Shown here one piece after another: positions 25,093-37,212 of a stretch of DNA of 64,000 bases; the first letter of the stretch is position 1; every line of letters starts with the position of its first letter. Source of the DNA: Basidiobolus meristosporus CBS 931.73 (taxonomy: Eukaryota; Basidiobolomycota; Basidiobolomycetes; Basidiobolales; Basidiobolaceae); contig MCFE01000070.1 of assembly GCA_002104905.1 (NCBI GenBank), forward strand, positions 123,138 through 187,137, written 5' to 3'. The notes under the pieces were generated by a model. That model did no database searches. It saw only the letters and a program-made list of their open reading frames with translations, and was not told the DNA's origin. Both the position numbers and the translations under genes were made by a program.

Positions 25093-26459
25093 TCGAGGCT
25101 ATGGCTGAAAAGAACGGAGTGGTATACTGTCTCAAAAAAGAAAGTAGGAAATATGGCAGAGTATCAGGTGAACAGGGCAAAACAACGTCTAGTTGTTGGA
25201 GAGGAATGTAACAAGGTAAGTGGATAGTATTTAGAATGGAATAAAGCTAGAAGGATAATGGGAAATGAGGTAGAGATAAATAAGAAAATCGAGTCTGTCC
25301 TTTTGTTACCGAACGCAAAAACAGGTTTGTTGATTGACAAGTTTACGACATTCCAAGCTCCAAAATACCACCTCAGACACTTAAAAACCCGTTCGACCAA
25401 TCTTCAATCTGAGTTTAAATTTGCCTTTAAATATACTATAAGCGGCACCAACATCATTACAAAGCCTCTTTTTGATGAAACAGAAATATTATCGCCCACT
25501 ATGATTGGGCCATCTACTGTATCTACCCATAAAAATACCATGGCAAACCGGAATTTACCATTCCATCACCACTAGCCATAAATCGGCAACTTACCAGCAT
25601 TGAAGATCATCCTTCACTCGTGAATATGCATTCGGTCAAGCACCCCTATGACATTTCCAACTGCTTTCACCCCATTAAATATGTCATGGAACCTGAACGG
25701 ATCCGGTAGCTCCATATCTCGAGTAACAGGCGTTTTCCCGCAATTTAAGTCGTCACGAAGCCTTTGTTCACCTTGCTTAGCCATGTATGGGATGTATAAA
25801 GGTGGTGCTGAATGTGCCTTGCTTGTCCCAATCCTCCTCAAAGAAGGCTACTGTTGATAGGCAGATTTGCCTGGTGATTTTGCCATTCTATGGGTATGTG
25901 GGATGATTATTCCAGGTACCCAGATCACCTATTCAGGCGCCAGCTGTTTTCCAGCCAATGACTCTTCGTCATACAGTCAGGCACGTCGATAGAGCAAATA
26001 TTCTAATCAGTACGAGATCGAGATGATCCCCAAGGGTGATCCTTAAATTCCATTTCATGGTTTCACCTCGACAATCAATCCAATGTGCCTCGATTTTCCC
26101 AAGCTAAATGAAAATTTGTTTAATCAGAACGCTGTTTAGACCCTTGCTTAAAGATGAGAAAAGTTGCTTAAACTAGCCAAAAATGATTGAAACCTAGCAT
26201 AATGACTCAGCCATAATCATTCCATCACAAACAGTTGCTTATCATAACTTTTCGTGAATAAAGAAGGATATGTAACCATATGGGCGGTGCTGCGGACACT
26301 GTCTAATGATTTGCAGTTTCGAATGGATATACTCGGAAAAATATCCAACTGAATGAAAAAAACCAATGAGAGATGACTGTGAATGGACTGATTATTCTAA
26401 TTTATAGGCTCCAAGGTGGTGTTTGCAACCTGTATCTTTATTTTAGATAGTTGTTTGCC
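25093..26459. other. Intergenic region
   Basis: Promoter side of the RhoGEF gene and of MFS paralogue 2. A 105-codon frame at 25258-25575 has no domain. A minus frame at 25614-25841 ends in a stretch (VGNVIGVLDRMHI) faintly like the PIF/Harbinger transposase core, too weak to call. Confidence 0.45.
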
Positions 26460-28271
26460 ATGTCTTCGAACAACATATCTTCCAGAGCTGCTGATACGCC
26501 TACGCCTCTGCCAAAGCGTCAGCTGTTTATCATATGTGTAGCTAGAGCCGGGGAACCCATTTCCATGACAATTCTCTTTCCGTTCATCTATTATGTATGT
26601 ATTATTTTGCTCCGAAGAATCCAGGACCGGCTTTCTTAACAACTTTTGTTGTCCTTTAGATGGTTAGTTCGTGACGTGTCTAAAGTTTGACAACGCCTTG
26701 GTTGACCGGCCGTAAATCTACTCTAGGTGAGGGATTTCAACTTTGTCAAGGACGAAAGCGAAGTTGGTTACTACGCGGGGTATATTGCCTCGAGCTTTGC
26801 AGTGGCACAGGTTCTCACTGGTAATAGTTGCAGTCCACTGGAAATTGAACCATAAGGCCTTGACTAATACGTGACAAAAGGTATTCCCTGGGGTATACTA
26901 TCAGATCGAATCGGACGTCGGCCGGTCATTTTGATGGGTTTTTTCGGGACTTTTATGGGAACTTTTCTGTTCGGATTTAGCAAAAGTTTGACTTGGGCGA
27001 TCGTGACGCGCTCTATGTGTGGGTTGCTAAACGGGAACGTGGGAGTAATTAAAAGCATGGTTGCTGAAATCACGGATCTGACTAATCAAAGTACGTATTC
27101 CACGGTACACAAGATATCTACTCTGTACTGATGTTAGTTTAGGTGTCGCATTCAGTCTTCTACCATTGGTGTGGGGTGTCGGAAGCATTGGTAAGCTCAC
27201 TTCCTCTCGCGATGAAACATGATTAAGGGTTAACCAGCAATCGTATGCAGTTGGGCCGATCTTGGGTGGCTTGTTATCTCAGCCTGCTGAGCAATATCCA
27301 AGCTTGTTTGGGCAGTACGAGTTCTTCCATACTTACCCGTACTTCCTGCCCTGCTTCGTCTCTTCCATGATTAGTCTTATGGGCTTGATATTGGCATTTT
27401 TCTACTTGGAAGAGTCATTAGACGCCAAAGCTCGTAATCCCGGCCTTTCGGAAAGAACACCACTGTTGACCGAAACCGGAGCATCTCAAGATTCGGAAGC
27501 ATCCGCAAGCAATGGGCTGTTGAGCGCTTTTACAAGAAACACAGTGCCAGTGATCATCGGATACATGTTGTTGGCGCTTCAGAGCATTATAACCGACGAG
27601 ATCATCCCAATCTGGGCCGCCACAACAATCGTCAAGGGTGGCCTTCACTTCACCACAAAGCAAACCGGATTATTTCTATCATTTTGTGGGCTCATCACGC
27701 CGCCGCTCCAATGGTTCCTATATCCGAAATTTCATAAAATCTTCGGCCCACGGAGACTCTACCAGCTTTCGATGCTCCTACTTGCCCCAGTGTACTTCAC
27801 GATACCATTTGTCTCGAATCTCGCCAGAGACGAAAGCGACAATGGTAGTCGTCTAGTGTGGGCGGCTTTGCTTTCTTTGATCGGTCTGCGTGCCGCCTGT
27901 AATGTGTTCTCATTTACGAACTGCAACATCTTGGTGAGTATCCTTGATTTTTAATGGGGCAGGGCGTGCTTTATTTACTCACACCATACTTATGATAGGT
28001 TGCTAATTCCGCGCCATCAAGAAGAGTTCTTGGATCATTAAACGGCATTAACCAAGTTGCTTGCTCAATAATGCGAGCAATTGGTCCGACATTGGGCGGT
28101 ACTCTCTGGAGTTGGTCTCTGTCACATGATTATAGCTTCCCCTTTGATTTCCATTTCATTTTCAACTTTCTGTCTTTGATAGCTCTTGCCACTGCTTTAG
28201 AAACCTTGTTGATGAAAGATAGTTATGTTGACGACGCGGATGAAGTGGTATCACAAGAATCCAGTGATTGA
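26460..28271 (+). CDS. MFS transporter, ZIF-like/peptide-drug class, paralogue 2
   Basis: Seven exons: 26460-26594, 26660-26662, 26727-26820, 26881-27090, 27143-27190, 27251-27933 and 27999-28271; 481 aa, the same length as paralogue 1. Motif A is GILSDRIGRRPVIL, and SMCGLLNGNVGVIKSMVAE matches the TM4 block of paralogue 1. Intron positions agree except for one extra intron (26821-26880) just before motif A. The ATG microexon is kept. Sequence identity with paralogue 1 is moderate, so the duplication is not recent. Twelve membrane helices; substrate unknown. Confidence 0.87.
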
Positions 28272-28652
28272 GGCCATTTCCAAGTACAACTAATTGAGGC
28301 AATTTTTACTGATTTCGGAGTTAAACATATTCATATCAATCACCACTACTTTTAGAGTTAAACCTATTCATGCTAGCCATCACTGATCCAGTAAACCTTG
28401 ATTTTCAACCATCTCCAATGGTGTAGAGTCGTGCGAGTGTACGAGGTGGGTACGAATCGTACAAGCCACCAAAAGCTCGTCTTATCTTGAAATCTGTTGC
28501 AATCCTTAATCTCTGCATAATATTTCCATTCTGACATCCGTTGTGGCTTAGATCATGGCTGATCGTCCAGGTGTTCGCACTGCTATATAATCTGGGTGTT
28601 GAGGGTAGAAGTAGTCACTCCAATCGAGACTACCATCCTTCAGAGTATCAAT
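28272..28652. other. Intergenic region
   Basis: Contains the promoter of the FAS1 gene. No RNA gene found. Confidence 0.45.
28584..28590 (+). promoter_or_regulatory. TATA box of the FAS1 gene
   Basis: TATATAA, 69 bp upstream of the ATG at 28653. Confidence 0.5.
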
Positions 28653-29831
28653 ATGTCTGTAGCTGACAACAACACGACTGGTTTGAACGAACAAGTTGTC
28701 CATGAGCAGGAGACTATCAAGCAGACACGTTCATACGGAAAATCAAATAGCATAGCGGAGATCTTGAGTCGGGACGGGCGCTTTTCCAAGCTTTTGAAGA
28801 TATTCTCTTCATCAAATGGAAGCTTACAAAATGATCTTGCAGACCCACGCAACCAAGTAAGTGGTCAAAAACCGCTACTGCAGTGTCTACATGATGTGAG
28901 ATACTGACTATTCTGGCCTTAGGTGACCATCTTTGCCCCAACCGACAAGGCCTTCGAAGAGTTTAATCAACGTCGTAACGCTTCACATGAAGAATTGGAA
29001 AAGATCCTGGATTACCACATTATTTCAGACATCATTGACGAAGAGGACGTTTACAAAAGTGATGCTCTGGTGACCAACTACATTGCACCGGAGCTCTTGA
29101 ACGAACCCCAACGCATCTTGATTGAGCGTAAAACGGGTGGGCTTTATTTGAACTACGGAACCGAAATTAGCGAAGCCAATATCGAGGCCAGAAACGGAAT
29201 CATCCATATCATCGATCAGGTCCTTGAGCTACCGAAAAGCATTCCAGAGCAGTTGGGAGAGTTTTCGCAGTTCTCCATCTTCCTCAAAGCGTTGGAGAAG
29301 TCTGGCCTCGAGAAAGAATTCAACGAACCAGGATTGACCGTTTTCGCGCCTAGTAATTTTGCTTTCAAGAGCCTGGGACCTGCTGCGGTGGACTACTTAC
29401 TCTCTACTGAGGGCCGAGAGGATCTGCGCTACATTCTCCGGAACCATATATCTCCTGAACTGATCTATGCCGGTGATCTGAAGCTCCCTGTTGACGGAAG
29501 AGACGCAAGAGCTAACAAGGCAGAGTCCAGGGGGGAAAGCTTCTCGGACGATAACGATGATGAGTACCTAACCCGACCAAGGGCCCAAATCCAAGGCAGA
29601 GGCATAGATACTTATCGAGTAAAATATCCATCGTGGATTCGTGGGGAGGAAATCAGACTTTACGTTGTAACCGATTACAGGAATAACATCGATGTCACTG
29701 TCAATGGCCAAGCGCGTATCGTGTTAGCAGACGGTGTTGCAAAGAACGGGGTAATTCATGTAATTGATCGTGTATTGCTTCCGGTTGACGTTCAACTCCC
29801 CAAACTTCAATGGCATGAGCTAAATGAATAA
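28653..29831 (+). CDS. Protein with two FAS1 (fasciclin) domains
   Basis: Exons 28653-28856 and 28923-29831, 66-nt intron; 370 aa. Domain 1 spans about residues 35-170. It carries VTIFAPTDKAFEEFN (H1 box) and ARNGIIHIIDQVL (H2 box). Domain 2 spans about 175-365. It carries LTVFAPSNFAFKSLG and AKNGVIHVIDRVLLP, with an acidic/Arg-rich insertion in between. FAS1 domains mediate adhesion or protein contacts, usually outside the cell. Here no signal peptide is seen from the chosen start, and the extended frame upstream adds none. It may therefore be vacuolar or cytosolic, or a leader exon was missed. Confidence 0.85.
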
Positions 29832-29955
29832 ATTGCATGCTAATGAATCGACTGCACATGATCTGGGAGTTTTGATAAATGATTGCTGATGATTGGGAAG
29901 ATTCCGTGAATAAAAATCATGTCATTCTCCGGCGCTGGTCTGGTAAACAAGCCTA

Positions 29956-30405
29956 ATGGAATACTTGCTTCTAATCGGAAAAGATATTGACTCGCCTGAA
30001 GTTCAGCAGTACCTTGACAAATTCCCTTACGAGCCTGAAAGGGTTTCTTTCCGTGACTGCTTCTATCTGAATCTCCGAAAAGATGGGGTTTCCATATGCT
30101 TTGATCAGCCCTCAACCGAGGTGAAATCTCCGTCGAATGCTGAAGTAGGGGCATTTCATTTTTACAATCAGGGTGTGGATGACTACCTCGGTTTTTGCGG
30201 AACCTTGCCGGAGGAGCTTTCGATGAACATGAAGGCTTGGGAGATTGTCGAAAAGCTCGGCGAGCCGAGCAAAAAGGGCGGCGGGATCAAAGGAGTTCCG
30301 GTGTGGATACTCTACGAACCCAAGGGCTTACAGATCAACTTTGTTGGCACTTCTTGGGATGACAAAGACAACGCCATTGCTTTCGTTACCCTTTACAAAG
30401 CCTAA
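29956..30405 (+). CDS. Small conserved protein of unknown function, 149 aa
   Basis: Single exon. No named domain is recognised, but the sequence has a strongly structured look: FYLNLRKDGVSICFD, FHFYNQGVDDYLGFCGTLP, IVEKLGEPSKKGG and VWILYEPKGLQINFVG. Alternating beta strands with conserved Gly and aromatic residues resemble small single-domain proteins often met in bacteria. It lacks signal peptide and membrane spans. It sits 125 bp downstream of the FAS1 gene on the same strand. Transfer from bacteria is a possibility only. Compact and intronless in an intron-rich neighbourhood. Confidence 0.65.
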   Translation: MEYLLLIGKDIDSPEVQQYLDKFPYEPERVSFRDCFYLNLRKDGVSICFDQPSTEVKSPSNAEVGAFHFYNQGVDDYLGFCGTLPEELSMNMKAWEIVEKLGEPSKKGGGIKGVPVWILYEPKGLQINFVGTSWDDKDNAIAFVTLYKA

Positions 30406-30966
30406 GATAGGCGGCAATAAAATAGAAAAGGTGGTCCTTGCAATATATGATTTGTTTGTGGGTGGAGGCTAATGCAGATAGGCAGCGGAACACAGAGTAA
30501 CATGAGATCTCCTCAAAGACTGATCCAGCCTTTCCATGCAATGATCCGAATTAGTTAGTAGTGGGATTAATCAAGATCATGCCCCGCTTGGCTTGGGATA
30601 TTTGTTTCAATTTTAGATTCCTTCCACCTGTCTATTAAGTATTGGCTGGCTCTTCTACCCATTTGATGCGGTTCGGCATATTCAATCTGCCAACCCACCG
30701 GCTTCGTGACCCCTCGCCGAATTCTGGATTCTAATCGTGCAAAGCAAATGGTCTTCCGTTGTGCCAAATTTAGGAAATCTGATAGAGACCTTCGTTTAAA
30801 CCGATATTGCTTCGTCCGAACTCGACCAATACCGCCCAAGTGTGGTTGGATATTGGATGATGGCTTCAGTGCTCCAATGTTATCATTGAATCTTGATTTT
30901 TTTGCGTGGAGCAGGTTAATGATGTTAAAAGCACGGCGCGGAGCAAATATCGCACACTTCATTGAA
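30406..30966. other. Intergenic region
   Basis: Upstream of the desaturase. A minus frame at 30567-31127 is the shadow of the desaturase first exon and leader. No other element seen. Confidence 0.45.
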
Positions 30967-32201
30967 ATGGTGAGCTCTACGAATCTCAAGCAGAGAGTCG
31001 GTGACGGTGTAAAGCCGCGCAAGGCCACTGCTCCCAAGTCATTCCAACCACCAAACTTTACCATCAAGGAGCTACGCGATGCTGTACCAGCACATTGCTT
31101 TGAGAGAGATACATTCAGATCCTTCACATATGTGGTGGTGGATGTATCAATAGTTATGCTCCTTTTCTATGCTGCAACGTTTATCGATACGCTTCCAGTG
31201 GCTCTCCGCTATATTGCTTGGCCCGTCTACTGGTTTGTGCAAGGTATCGTCGGTACTGGTGTCTGGGTTCTCGCTCATGAATGGTTAGTTAACATACAGA
31301 ATGTTGTTTTGCCTGCATTAGCTTATTGACCACGCCATTCCTTATCAGCGGCCATCAAGCCTTTTCTCCTTCCAAAGCCATCAACAACACCGTTGGTTTT
31401 ATTCTTCATTCCGCACTCCTTGTTCCTTACCATTCTTGGAGAATTAGCCATTCCAAGCACCACAAGGCAACCGGGCATATGACTAGAGACCAAGTGTTTA
31501 TTCCAGCAACCCGCAGTCAAATGGGCTTGGGTACCAGAAGTAACGAGGAGGAGGAAGAATATGAGGAGTCAGCTATAATGGCTGCTCCTTTGGTTGACTT
31601 ATGGTGGATCATTGTAATGCTCACCTTTGGTTGGCCGGCTTATCTCCTATGGAATGCCTCGGGACAGGATTATGGAAGGTGGACCTCCCACTTCCATCAT
31701 TGGTCACCCATCTTTGATCCCAAAGATAAGTGGCAGATCATTGCTTCAGTCGCTGGTGTCTTTGGTACCCTGGGTGGTTTGGCCTACGCTACACATGTAT
31801 TTGGATTTATGGCAATTGTCAAATTTTACCTTGTTCCATATTTATGGGTCAACTTCTGGTTGGTCCTGATCACCTATTTGCAGCACACCGACCCACAACT
31901 TCCACATTACCGCAACAAAGAATGGAACTTTGTTCGTGGGGCCTTGGCGACTATTGATCGGGATTATGGATTCATCCTTAACACAGCATTCCATCACATC
32001 GCCGACACCCACATCGCCCACCACCTCTTTTCACAATTGCCTCATTACCATGCTCAGGAAGCCACGGAGGCGATCAAGAAGGTCCTCGGGGAGGAGTACT
32101 ATTACTTTGACAACAGACCGCTCGTAGCCGCGGTCTGGAATAGTTGGACAAAATGCCGCTTTGTTGAAGATGAGGGGGAAGTGTTGATGTTCAAGAATTA
32201 G
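30967..32201 (+). CDS. FAD2: Delta-12 (omega-6) fatty acid desaturase
   Basis: Exons 30967-31283 and 31349-32201, 65-nt intron splitting the Cys codon of the first histidine box; 389 aa. The three di-iron histidine boxes are HECGH (104-108), HSKHH (140-144) and HIAHH (327-331). FTIKELRDAVPAHCF and HHIADTHIAHHLFSQLPHYH match the Mucoromycota delta-12 enzymes, as does TGHMTRDQVF. Four membrane segments are expected, in the ER. The enzyme turns oleoyl into linoleoyl chains, the first step toward polyunsaturated fatty acids. The start chosen is the only ATG that gives the usual short polar N-terminus. Symbol by homology; naming differs among fungi. Confidence 0.93.
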
Positions 32202-33689
32202 TCAATTGCCATCTTTTGCTGTTCCAAACTTAGTCATCTGTTGACGCTCAAAAATTAGTCTGATTCATCTGTTGACGCTCAAAAATTAGTCTGATTCCTC
32301 TCCTAATAAACCTCACATATCGATCTCGCCTTATTGCTCACCAACCCCACATGTCTGCCTCACCTTAGTTTCCATGCTCACGTGTTGTTTGTGATCTACC
32401 AGATGGAGATTTAGGGGGCTCGCTCCAATCTGGCCATTCAGCGTAGATGATGCATAAAGATGCAAGGATATGCAACCATAGCTTATCTACACATACCCTG
32501 ACTGCCGTTCTGATCTAGCATTCTTCAGTGAAGCTTAATCGGTGTCAATGTGTGGGTAATGCTGGTTTCACCTCAGCTGCTAGATTCGAAGAACACCCCA
32601 ACAGTAGAAATCACTGGCAGATTTGAGGAACACCTCACCACCCTTCCTGCGTTTGGCTTTATTCCTAGACGCAAACCAGACTCCTCTTCATCCTCTAATC
32701 ATGAGACGTAAAGGAGTGCATATTTCTCCAGGCTTGTCTTTTCCAAGAGTCACAGTTGGCTCATAACTGGCTATTGCACTTACCAATTCAGAACAGAACT
32801 TGCCAGCTATTCAATTTAAGCGCGGGATCATTTATGCTAGCAAGAATTGATTGCTAGACTCCTATTCTGGCTAAAGGACTGTCCTCCCTAGTCTAGTATT
32901 TTCAATATCAAATGTTCCTATTTGGCCGGGGAGTTGAATGTACAGGATATTCCGTAGTCATCCCCAGTGACGAACCAACGTTGCGAATTCAACAGGTTCA
33001 TCAGTAGTCATGGGTGTTGCCCAGCTCAGCACATACCAATGGGTTCAAGATCCACCACCTAACATACAGATAAGACACATATCATGGAGAAACCTGATTT
33101 TGATATCGCGGTCGATATTTTAGGAAACCGACGTGATGCAATCTTCCATCGTGAGGGGAGGTTTTAGTCACAGCAGGATTCAGTGGAAAAAGGAGTGTTT
33201 TCTACCAGAATGGTAAGAGGCGTTCGATTCAGATCCAACTGACTTCCGAGATTTCAAGATGGCGTCTGCATTTCTCCATGCATGGCATCTCAACGGGCAC
33301 GATGCTTTCTGGCTTTAACCAATTTGGTAGAGATATTTGCTAAGAGCCAGGGGCTGGAGGTACTTTGTGATTTGCATGGCACCTATACCAACCAGCCGGT
33401 ATTGAGCACTTTTCAAGTCAGAAGACAGCCATATCCAGTACCATGCCATGATAATATCAATCTTGGCTACTCACACCAATATCATCAATCTTGGATTCGA
33501 TTCGGATGCTATTCTATGCAACTGGATTCATTTAAGTCCAGTAAGAAAGGAGTGAAAGTTCTTCAGAGACGATCACGATACAGATAATTGTCTCACCTGC
33601 TAGAGTATAAGTATGGGGCCAGCCGGCACCAACGTCAGATATCAACTTCCTCCACCTCCACCAACCTTCTACCATTCACGTATCTCAAA
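32202..33689. other. Intergenic region with a short tandem repeat
   Basis: A 31-bp unit starting TCATCTGTTGACGCTCAAAA is present twice in tandem at 32234-32295, plus a partial match just before it. The remainder shows no convincing gene. A 101-codon frame at 33282 has no domain. Confidence 0.5.
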
Positions 33690-35924
33690 ATGAGCACCCT
33701 GGGATTCTCGACAACTAATACCACTGGAGCCACTTTCGAGGATTCAGAGTATGTCTCCTGGCTCTGAGCTCAACCTTCCCCGTCTAATGTTTGAATTTCA
33801 GCTCTCCCAACATCACCATCAGTGTCAGGGATTTGACCCGCGCAAAAATCGCCCATCTGAAGATCCCACAAGGGACGGTTATTCGAAAGGTGGTCGAATT
33901 GGTTGGTTGGTTTTGATAGCTTGAGTGGCCCTGCAACGCCACTAAACTTTAGACCTCTCTTAGTGCTGTGACCATTTTGAATACTGGGACGAATGGAATT
34001 ACGCAATGTATGTCGCATCTGAGCCATTTGCTTGCCCTCTCAAGACTAACTAGATTATACAGATACTGCCAGACGCTAAATAGCTGGCTGAATGACGCTT
34101 ACTCTATCGAATCGTATCCCCCAGAGACCAGGGTATATCCGTTATTCTGGTTTTGTCCGCTGTAGCAAAACCACTGACATCCTGTTCTTAGAAATCCCTC
34201 ATGTTAATCAGCAAGAAGCCAGACTATTTCGAACTAATGGCCTCCAAATTGGTACATTTGCTTCACATGGATGTTTCACCATGGACGGTTTGACTGACAC
34301 TCTCCACCAGCCCATCCTCTCCAGGGATCCTGATGAGATTATGAGGTCGCTACCTCCCAAGCACAACTCCTTTTCGAATATATTTGGGAAATCCTACACC
34401 TCGTTGAAAACCAAGCTTCGCCGGGATTCCCTTTTCTTGGGGGCGTTGGTGTTTCGTAGCGATCACAAAGTGCTCCAAACCAGCAACGGTCTGCTGCCCA
34501 CTGTTTTGGTCGCCGATTCCTTCTCATCGATCAAGGGCGATAGAGAGTTCGATGAAAAAAGCGACGACTTCGTATGGATTCTGAAGGCTTCCATGGATTG
34601 GGAAAACTCCAATACCTCCAACACCTACAATCCTCTTCTGCATAAGCAAACAAAACACCACGACTCTAATGTCGACTTGCGTCTAGCTTATTGTGAGGCG
34701 GCAGATAGCTTGATGAGAATCACCCCGCTACCAAAGCTGGGCATGCTCTACGAACACCCATTGGACCTGGTCCAACTTTCATCCAAGATGCTATTGTCGC
34801 TACAGTACGTCAATGATGATTCGCTTCCGTCGATTGCCACCGAGTCTATCAAGAACGGGACACTGAAGTGGCGATCCATCGAATCGCTGGACGTAGAAGT
34901 ATACGCATCCTGTTGCACCATGTTTTCGCAAGCCTGGTACCTCTTCAACGCAAGATACAGCCGGCCATCTCCCGGACTATACATCAGCCTGGTTCATTTG
35001 CAGGCTGTCCCCTCGGGATTAAATATCCTGATCCCCAAAGATCGCAAACATACAACGCCCATGATCAAAATTCGAGACGACTCAACATTGAGCAAGGAGG
35101 AATGGGAGACTATCTTGTCCTCGCGGGATGAGGACGTCGATGAGAATCTGAAGGATGATATACAGTACACCTTGCAGCATTCGAAAAATCTAACCCCGGC
35201 TGCTCAGTTTCGTTTGCAGTTCCTTCAAGGATTCATCCGGCTCCAACAAATGGCGAGGCTCCAGCTGAGCCTGAAAGATCTGTATGATGTGGAAACGATT
35301 GAACTTGAGTTACCTAGGGAGCCGCCATCCCCCAACTCCCCCACCATCCCGAAACGTCCGCCATTTTACCCGGAGACAGCAAGGATTATCTTGATTGTAA
35401 AACCCATACGCTTGCTGGAGAATAACAACATACTGGAATCTTATGCCCACCACCCTAGACTAACCATGCACTCATTCAAGCATTTTGAGGCCTTGCACCA
35501 TCATCTGTACAACCCGAAATACGAACCTTACCGGCGATCCATGCTAGGCTATCTGAACCACCTGAATGATGCTAGAAAAGGCCTCTTATCCTCAGTGAAG
35601 CAACTAGGGCTCAACGACGGGCAACCGGGCCCAATGACTAAGGAGAGGGTTATATCAACTCTCAAGCAGAAAATACAGGAACTAAATGGCACATGGTCTT
35701 CGATCTCATGGAGTGTCCGTATTCTAGAATGGGACCGCAACCGACACTGGGAACAGAAGATGGGTCAGCACTATTACGACAATCTCGGAGGCATTCCACA
35801 CATGACAAAAGGTCACTCCGAGCATCATCGGGATGAGTCTCGAAACTCTACAAAAACCACGTATATCCCACGTGGGATGGTAGAGGATCGGTCTACATAT
35901 CCAGCAGATATATTGTACAGCTAA
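33690..35924 (+). CDS. Unrecognised protein, 666 aa
   Basis: Five exons: 33690-33748, 33802-33889, 33964-34007, 34063-34113 and 34166-35924. The donor of intron 4 (TC|GTATCC) was chosen because it is the one that enters the large exon in frame. I do not recognise a family. Near the N-terminus CCDHFEYWDEWNYA is rich in aromatics. The centre (ISLVHLQAVPSGLNILIPK) and QFRLQFLQGFIRLQQMARLQ look folded and helical. A Pro-rich linker is at about residue 430, and the C-terminus (RGMVEDRSTYPADILYS) is polar. No signal peptide or membrane segment is evident. The single long exon and even composition argue that it is a real gene. Confidence 0.68.
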
Positions 35925-36192
35925 AGAGTTCCATGTCTTAGAAATAGTTATCGCCAATACCTCTTGTTTGACATTTTGATATTTATCGCCCCCACTCTTG
36001 GTCTCCCCCCCCCACTATATAGCTCTATATCTTGAAAATCAATAAACAATCTTACGTAGTCACACGGGGTCAATGTTTAAAAATTCTATTTCGAAGTCTA
36101 AATTGGTGCAGGTAGCAAAAATGAATGCGCGCTGGAGTTGGCTCTCTAAGTCTCCAGATATTCCAAGGTATCGATGATGTATCTTGGCTTCT

Positions 36193-37212
36193 TTAGTTCT
36201 CAAGCCATCCGTCACCCAACAACCACTTGAAATCGAATCCAGTCTGGCTGGCGATGCTCGAGCTAGGCTCGGTTTGAGGGCTTTCTTGATAGTGAACCGC
36301 ACTGGGGTACATCAGACCTCCCTCGCTAGGATTCGTGAATGGATACTGGTTCTTCTCGCCAACTCCAGAGTAGTATTTGGAACGCTCGATAGAGGGTAAC
36401 TCCACATTGACAGGATTGTAACTCGACATGTTCACTCCGTGACTGTGGCTGTCACTGGATACGGGATACACTGATAAAACGTCGGGATTCATGAGATAGT
36501 CGTGAGCTTTACGCCCGGCGTTCAATGGATTCTCATCCTGGTTCATCCGCTTCAACGGGCTCTCCCGCAAGTCTTCCGAGTAGGTATCCCACTCGCTAGT
36601 CAGCTGTGGGGACTTCTTGCGTTTGTTCTTTGATCTGTTTGGAGTGTACTTGTAATCGGGATACTTTGCCTGATGATCTAACTTGATCTTCTCGGCCATC
36701 CATTGGTACCTCCTCTTCTCTTCAACAGAGATGCTTTTCCACATCTTCCCTATGATCCTGGACACCTCCATGTTTGTGATCCCCGGATTGGTGGCAAAGA
36801 TCTCCGCTTGCTTGTCCTTGCGAAACAGAAAAAAGCAGTTCGCAGGCCTCGGGATCTTCTGCTGAGGGGGGCTTTTCTCTCTCAGCTCTGCCAGATGCTG
36901 CACTTCGCTTGAATCCGAGCTGGCTTCATAGATGTGTTCTGATTCCTCATTGAATTTCTCCTCTCTGTAGGAACTTTGATGGGAGGGAGTGGTGGTGGCG
37001 GCATTGGGAAAAGAGGAGGCCATTGGGTAAATGGGATTTCCTGATGAAAGAAAATGGGAATCCAAGTTGTATGACATGGGGAACAGATTGAACCCAACGC
37101 CTTCATGTAGCGTCTGGAACGGGATGCTATTACTTCCTATTACTTGAGTGTTCTTCATGCCTTTGGTGGAGTAATTTGTGTTCGGGAAGATGGAATGTCC
37201 GATATTTTTCAT
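36193..37212 (-). CDS. HMG-box transcription factor, MATA/Ste11-like
   Basis: Intronless, 339 aa, ATG at 37212. The HMG box at about residues 118-190 reads KIPRPANCFFLFRKDKQ, then NMEVSRIIGKMWKS, then RYQWMAEKIKLDHQAKYPDY, the MATA_HMG type that binds the DNA minor groove. It is followed by a basic nuclear-localisation run (RSKNKRKKSP). Flanks are Ser/Asn-rich. Such factors control mating and development in fungi. In zygomycete sex loci the HMG gene sits between TPT and RNA helicase genes; neither is beside this one, so it is more likely an autosomal regulator than the sex locus. The convergent neighbour ends 269 bp away. Confidence 0.87.
   Translation of the reverse strand: MKNIGHSIFPNTNYSTKGMKNTQVIGSNSIPFQTLHEGVGFNLFPMSYNLDSHFLSSGNPIYPMASSFPNAATTTPSHQSSYREEKFNEESEHIYEASSDSSEVQHLAELREKSPPQQKIPRPANCFFLFRKDKQAEIFATNPGITNMEVSRIIGKMWKSISVEEKRRYQWMAEKIKLDHQAKYPDYKYTPNRSKNKRKKSPQLTSEWDTYSEDLRESPLKRMNQDENPLNAGRKAHDYLMNPDVLSVYPVSSDSHSHGVNMSSYNPVNVELPSIERSKYYSGVGEKNQYPFTNPSEGGLMYPSAVHYQESPQTEPSSSIASQTGFDFKWLLGDGWLEN

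Noticed and set aside
25614-25841. Faint PIF/Harbinger transposase-like stretch
   Set aside because: Only a dozen residues are suggestive (VGNVIGVLDRMHI); no catalytic DDE context.
28440-28500. tRNA-like words (GGGTACGAATCG)
   Set aside because: No matching A box, acceptor stem or anticodon arm could be drawn.
33282-33587. 101-codon plus ORF before the 666-aa gene
   Set aside because: No domain and a repeat-like composition; likely leader DNA.
36193-37212. HMG gene as the sex locus
   Set aside because: Neither the triose-phosphate transporter nor the RNA helicase that flank zygomycete sex loci is beside it.
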